Part shown: positions 61,176 through 64,000 of the stretch, piece after piece
How the letters are laid out: the number at the start of each line of letters is the position of its first letter
How positions within the stretch are numbered: the first letter of the stretch is position 1
Assembly: GCF_007341385.1 (NCBI RefSeq)
Contig: NZ_VJYD01000014.1
Coordinates: 62,001 to 126,000 of the forward strand
Direction: 5' to 3'
Source of the DNA: Flavobacterium daemonense
GTDB taxonomy: Bacteria; Bacteroidota; Bacteroidia; Flavobacteriales; Flavobacteriaceae
Length of the DNA: 64,000 nt
Made by a program: the position numbers and the translations under genes
The notes under the pieces: model-generated
What the model saw: the letters and a program-made list of their open reading frames with translations, nothing else
Told to the model about the DNA's origin: nothing
The model's database searches: none

Positions 61176-63467
61176 TTATTGGACTAATTTATTTTTTTTA
61201 ATTTCTTTTTCTTGGGCATCAATAACCGCAATTGCAGCCATATTTACCATTTCTTCAACACTTGCACCTAATTGGAAAATATGAACAGGTTTACCAAGTC
61301 CCATCATAATTGGACCAATTGAACCTGCTTTATTCAATTCCTTCAATAATTTATAAGTAATATTTGCCGACTCTAAGTTAGGGAATACCAGCGTATTTAC
61401 TTTTTTTCCTGCCAATTTAGAGAAAGGGAATTTTTCTTTTAGCATTTCAGAATTTAAAGCAAAATCTGCTTGAATCTCTCCATCAATAATCAATTCTGGA
61501 TGGTTTTTATGCAGATAAGCAACCGCTTCTCTTACTTTTGATGCATTTTGATGTGTTGATGATCCAAAGTTTGAATACGAAACCATTGCAATAACTGGCT
61601 CAATACCAAACATTTTTGCTGTTTTAGCAGTCATCAAGGCGATATTAATCAAGTCTTGAGCAGACGGATTAATATTGATTGCAGTATCTGATAAAAACAT
61701 TGGCCCACGTGCTGTAAGCATCATATTTGCAGTTGCAACAAGTGAAGCTCCCGGTGCTTTTTCAATTAACTGAAGCATTGGTTTTACAACACTTGGATAA
61801 CTTCTTGAATGACCCGTAACAACAGCATCTGCCTCTCCTGCATTAACCATCATGGCTGCAAAATAGTTTCTTTCGCGCATGAATTTTTGAGCATCAAGCA
61901 GTGAAACACCTCTTCGTTCTCTAGCTTCCCAATATGAATTTGCAAATCTGTTGCGTCTTTCTTCTTCTTCGTTTGTTTTAGGATCAATGATTTCAAGATC
62001 AGCATCAAAACCTAATTCAGCTTTTAATTCTAATATAATTTCTCTGTTTCCTAATAAAATTGGGAAACCAATACCATCTTCATATACAATTTGTGCCGCT
62101 TTCAATACGTTCAAATGATCAGCCTCAGCAAATACAATTCGTTTAGGGTTTAATTTAGCGCGATTTGTAATCAAACGCACCATTTTATTATCATTCCCCA
62201 TACGTTCACGAAGCACATCTTCATAAGCGGCCCAGTCTGTAATAGGATTTTTTGCCACTCCAGATTCCATTGCTGCTTTTGCAACTGCAGGTGCAACAAC
62301 GGTAATCAATCTAGGATCAAATGGTTTTGGGATAATATATTCTTGACCAAAACCTAATTTTGTAGCACCATAAGCTACGTTAACCTGTTCTGGAACTGGT
62401 TCTTTTGCTAAAATAGCCAAAGCTTTTACAGCCGCCATTTTCATAGCTTCGTTAATTTTTGTAGCTCTTACGTCAAGCGCTCCTCTAAAAATATATGGGA
62501 AACCAAGAACGTTGTTAACCTGATTAGGAAAATCAGAACGTCCCGTAGCCATAATAATATCTTTTCTAGTATCAACTGCCAAGTTATAGTCGATTTCCGG
62601 ATTTGGATTTGCCATTGCAAAAACAATCGGGTTATCTTTCATTGTCAATAACATTTCAGGTGAAAGAATACCCCCTGAAGACAATCCGATAAAAACATCA
62701 GCACCTTTTACCGCTTCGGCCAATTCAATTTTAGGACCATCAACAGCATATTTTAATTGCAAATCTGAAAGCGCAGGATTATCTTTTGTTAAAAGCCCTT
62801 TACTGTTATACATTAAAACATTTTCAACTTTTACGCCTAGCAAAACATATAAATCTGTACAAGCAATTGCAGCCGAACCCGCTCCTGAAACTACAACTTT
62901 AACGTCTTCTGCTTTTTTTCCTGCCAATTCTAATGCATTGATCAAAGCTGCTGCAGAAATAATCGCAGTTCCATGCTGATCGTCATGCATTACAGGAATA
63001 TCCAATTCTTCTACCAGTCTTCTTTCAATTTCAAAAGATTCTGGAGCCTTAATATCTTCAAGATTAATACCTCCAAAAGTTGGCGCGATATTTTTTACAG
63101 TTTGGATAAACTCTTCTACATTTTTTGTATCGACTTCGATATCAAAAACATCAATATCAGAAAATATTTTAAATAATAAACCTTTTCCTTCCATTACAGG
63201 TTTTGAGGCTTCAGGACCAATATCTCCAAGTCCTAAAACTGCAGTTCCGTTTGAAATTACGGCTACTAAATTCCCTTTTGCTGTATATTTATAAACGTCA
63301 TCAACGTTTGCTGCAATATCTAAACATGGCTCTGCAACTCCCGGCGAATAAGCCAGCGATAAGTCTCTCTGGGTTGCATATTTTTTTGTTGGAACTACCT
63401 GAATTTTTCCTGGAGTCGGCTCTGAGTGATACAGCAGCGCTTCTCTTCTTTTACTCTCTTTGTTCAT
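61176..63467 (-). CDS. maeB: NADP-dependent malic enzyme with phosphotransacetylase-like domain
   Basis: The 763-residue protein has an N-terminal malic enzyme (about 1-420; LAYSPGVAEPCLDI, then MHDDQHGTAIISAAAL) and a C-terminal phosphate acetyltransferase-like domain (about 430-750; FAEADHLNVLKAAQ, then TGHSRSYPSVVKP). It converts malate to pyruvate and CO2 with NADP. The C-terminal domain usually lacks activity and regulates the enzyme. A -7 element lies upstream; ruvA and sprA follow. Confidence 0.94.
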   Translation of the reverse strand: MNKESKRREALLYHSEPTPGKIQVVPTKKYATQRDLSLAYSPGVAEPCLDIAANVDDVYKYTAKGNLVAVISNGTAVLGLGDIGPEASKPVMEGKGLLFKIFSDIDVFDIEVDTKNVEEFIQTVKNIAPTFGGINLEDIKAPESFEIERRLVEELDIPVMHDDQHGTAIISAAALINALELAGKKAEDVKVVVSGAGSAAIACTDLYVLLGVKVENVLMYNSKGLLTKDNPALSDLQLKYAVDGPKIELAEAVKGADVFIGLSSGGILSPEMLLTMKDNPIVFAMANPNPEIDYNLAVDTRKDIIMATGRSDFPNQVNNVLGFPYIFRGALDVRATKINEAMKMAAVKALAILAKEPVPEQVNVAYGATKLGFGQEYIIPKPFDPRLITVVAPAVAKAAMESGVAKNPITDWAAYEDVLRERMGNDNKMVRLITNRAKLNPKRIVFAEADHLNVLKAAQIVYEDGIGFPILLGNREIILELKAELGFDADLEIIDPKTNEEEERRNRFANSYWEARERRGVSLLDAQKFMRERNYFAAMMVNAGEADAVVTGHSRSYPSVVKPMLQLIEKAPGASLVATANMMLTARGPMFLSDTAININPSAQDLINIALMTAKTAKMFGIEPVIAMVSYSNFGSSTHQNASKVREAVAYLHKNHPELIIDGEIQADFALNSEMLKEKFPFSKLAGKKVNTLVFPNLESANITYKLLKELNKAGSIGPIMMGLGKPVHIFQLGASVEEMVNMAAIAVIDAQEKEIKKNKLVQ

Positions 63468-63492
63468 TATTTTTAGCTTTTATTCTAGCTTA

Positions 63493-63500
63493 CAAAGATA
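63493..63500 (-). promoter_or_regulatory. -7 element of maeB-ruvA-sprA
   Basis: Minus-strand TATCTTTG, 25 bases before the maeB ATG. No clear -33 TTG. I saw no promoter between maeB and sprA, so it may drive all three genes. Confidence 0.45.
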
Positions 63501-63565
63501 TAAGTCTTAGTTTAAAAAGGGGCGTTTTTAGTGCTTTCTTTTGTTAAAATAACAATTTTCGGCAT

Positions 63566-63599
63566 CAAAAAAAAATAGTCCATCAAAATCAGGACTATC
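63566..63599 (-). terminator. Terminator of the CBS-domain gene
   Basis: ATAGTCC and GGACTAT pair around a 10-base loop; a run of nine T follows on the minus strand. It lies after the partial CBS gene and before the maeB promoter. Confidence 0.8.
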
Positions 63600-63626
63600 T
63601 TTAAAACTATATTTTTTACGTTTTTT

Positions 63627-64000
63627 TTATTGGGAAATATAAGAATTTAAATGATTTATTGTGTCTTTCTGAATTTCAATAATTGCCTTTACAACATCAC
63701 TGATTGAAATAATTCCGACAACAATTCCGTCTTCTAAAACTGGTAAATGTCTGATTCTTTTTGTGCTCATCAGCTCCATGCAATCTTCGATATTGTTTGA
63801 AAGATTTACGGAGAAAACATTGCTTTCCATAATTTCATGCACGAAAGTTTCTTTTGACGATTTGTCTTTTAAAACAATTTTTCGAGCATAATCTCTTTCA
63901 GACAAGATTCCTTTTAGGTCGGTTCCCTCAATTACAAGAATTGCCCCTATGTTTTTTTCACCCATTACTTTCAATGCTTCATATACAGTTGTAGTTGAAA
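63627..64000 (-). CDS. CBS-domain protein, partial (N-terminus outside)
   Basis: The reading frame is open to the right edge, so the start is missing; the visible C-terminal part has about 124 residues. It shows the end of a first CBS domain (STTTVYEALKVMGEKNIGAI, then LKGILSERDYARKI) and a full second one (TKRIRHLPVLEDGIVVGIIS). Stand-alone two-CBS proteins of about 140 residues are common and bind adenosine nucleotides. The role is unknown. Confidence 0.85.
   Translation of the reverse strand, partial: STTTVYEALKVMGEKNIGAILVIEGTDLKGILSERDYARKIVLKDKSSKETFVHEIMESNVFSVNLSNNIEDCMELMSTKRIRHLPVLEDGIVVGIISISDVVKAIIEIQKDTINHLNSYISQ

Noticed and set aside
1..64000. tRNA, rRNA or insertion sequence
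   Set aside because: No cloverleaf, rRNA signature or transposase reading frame was seen on either strand by eye; a dedicated search with a tRNA finder would be decisive.

Overview
The window looks like chromosomal core DNA of a gliding Flavobacterium, close to F. johnsoniae. The evidence is an AT-rich sequence, many upstream regions with the Bacteroidetes -7 promoter element TAnnTTTG, few Shine-Dalgarno sites, and Flavobacterium-specific families: SprA, RemB, a PorP/SprF protein, GH3, DUF6089, DUF4270 and DUF4403. The order remB-deoC-vanZ-gcvH-sprA agrees with my recollection of F. johnsoniae numbering (sprA near Fjoh_1653, remB near Fjoh_1657). I could not check this. I saw no prophage, insertion sequence, CRISPR array, rRNA or tRNA.

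Layout. 1-3.3 kb: the N-terminal part of a GT9 heptosyltransferase, a DUF2797 protein and a GH3-family protein. 3.3-3.6 kb: two inverted repeats. 3.6-8.8 kb: serB, then six small same-strand genes alternating VOC (glyoxalase fold) and SRPBCC/AHSA1 domains, with a divergent GlxA-type regulator at the end. 8.8-9.0 kb: a strongly folded intergenic element, probably a Flavo-1-type RNA. 9-12.8 kb: the protein quality-control genes clpX, clpP and tig. 12.9-14.8 kb: a small membrane protein, an alpha/beta hydrolase and pdxJ. 14.9-23.4 kb: the envelope block CBS/ACT protein, nadK, DUF6089 barrel, uppS, bamA, two Skp/OmpH chaperones and murI. 23.4-31.9 kb: a FadL-like barrel with a DUF4270 lipoprotein, then a DUF6268 barrel, a Kelch lipoprotein, a DUF4907 lipoprotein and a LytS/LytTR two-component pair, then a gamma-carbonic-anhydrase-like protein and a PorP/SprF protein. 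32-35.4 kb: a NifU-type scaffold, an amphipathic-repeat protein, MscS, TsaB and a small membrane protein. 35.4-42.5 kb: an ABC export cluster (ATPase, two MacB-type permeases, two HlyD-type adaptors, TolC). 42.7-49.3 kb: a DUF4403 lipoprotein and a respiratory block (DUF420, SCO1, a cysteine-poor SCO-like protein, cytochrome oxidase subunits IV, III and III, heme O synthase). 49.4-64 kb: remB, deoC, a VanZ protein, gcvH, the giant sprA, ruvA, maeB and a partial CBS protein.

How the genes work together. BamA and the two Skp-like chaperones make and insert outer-membrane barrels, and many clients are encoded here: SprA, RemB, PorP/SprF, FadL-like, DUF6089 and DUF6268. SprA is the outer-membrane translocon of the type IX secretion system; RemB belongs to the gliding machinery. 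The oxidase block splits into a structural unit (cyoE, two subunit III genes, subunit IV) and an assembly unit (SCO, DUF420 and small membrane proteins), separated by a terminator followed by a new promoter. The least explained parts are the Kelch/DUF4907/DUF6268/LytTR cluster, the VOC/SRPBCC array, the SCO-like protein without the copper-binding cysteines, and the folded element at 8.8-8.94 kb.
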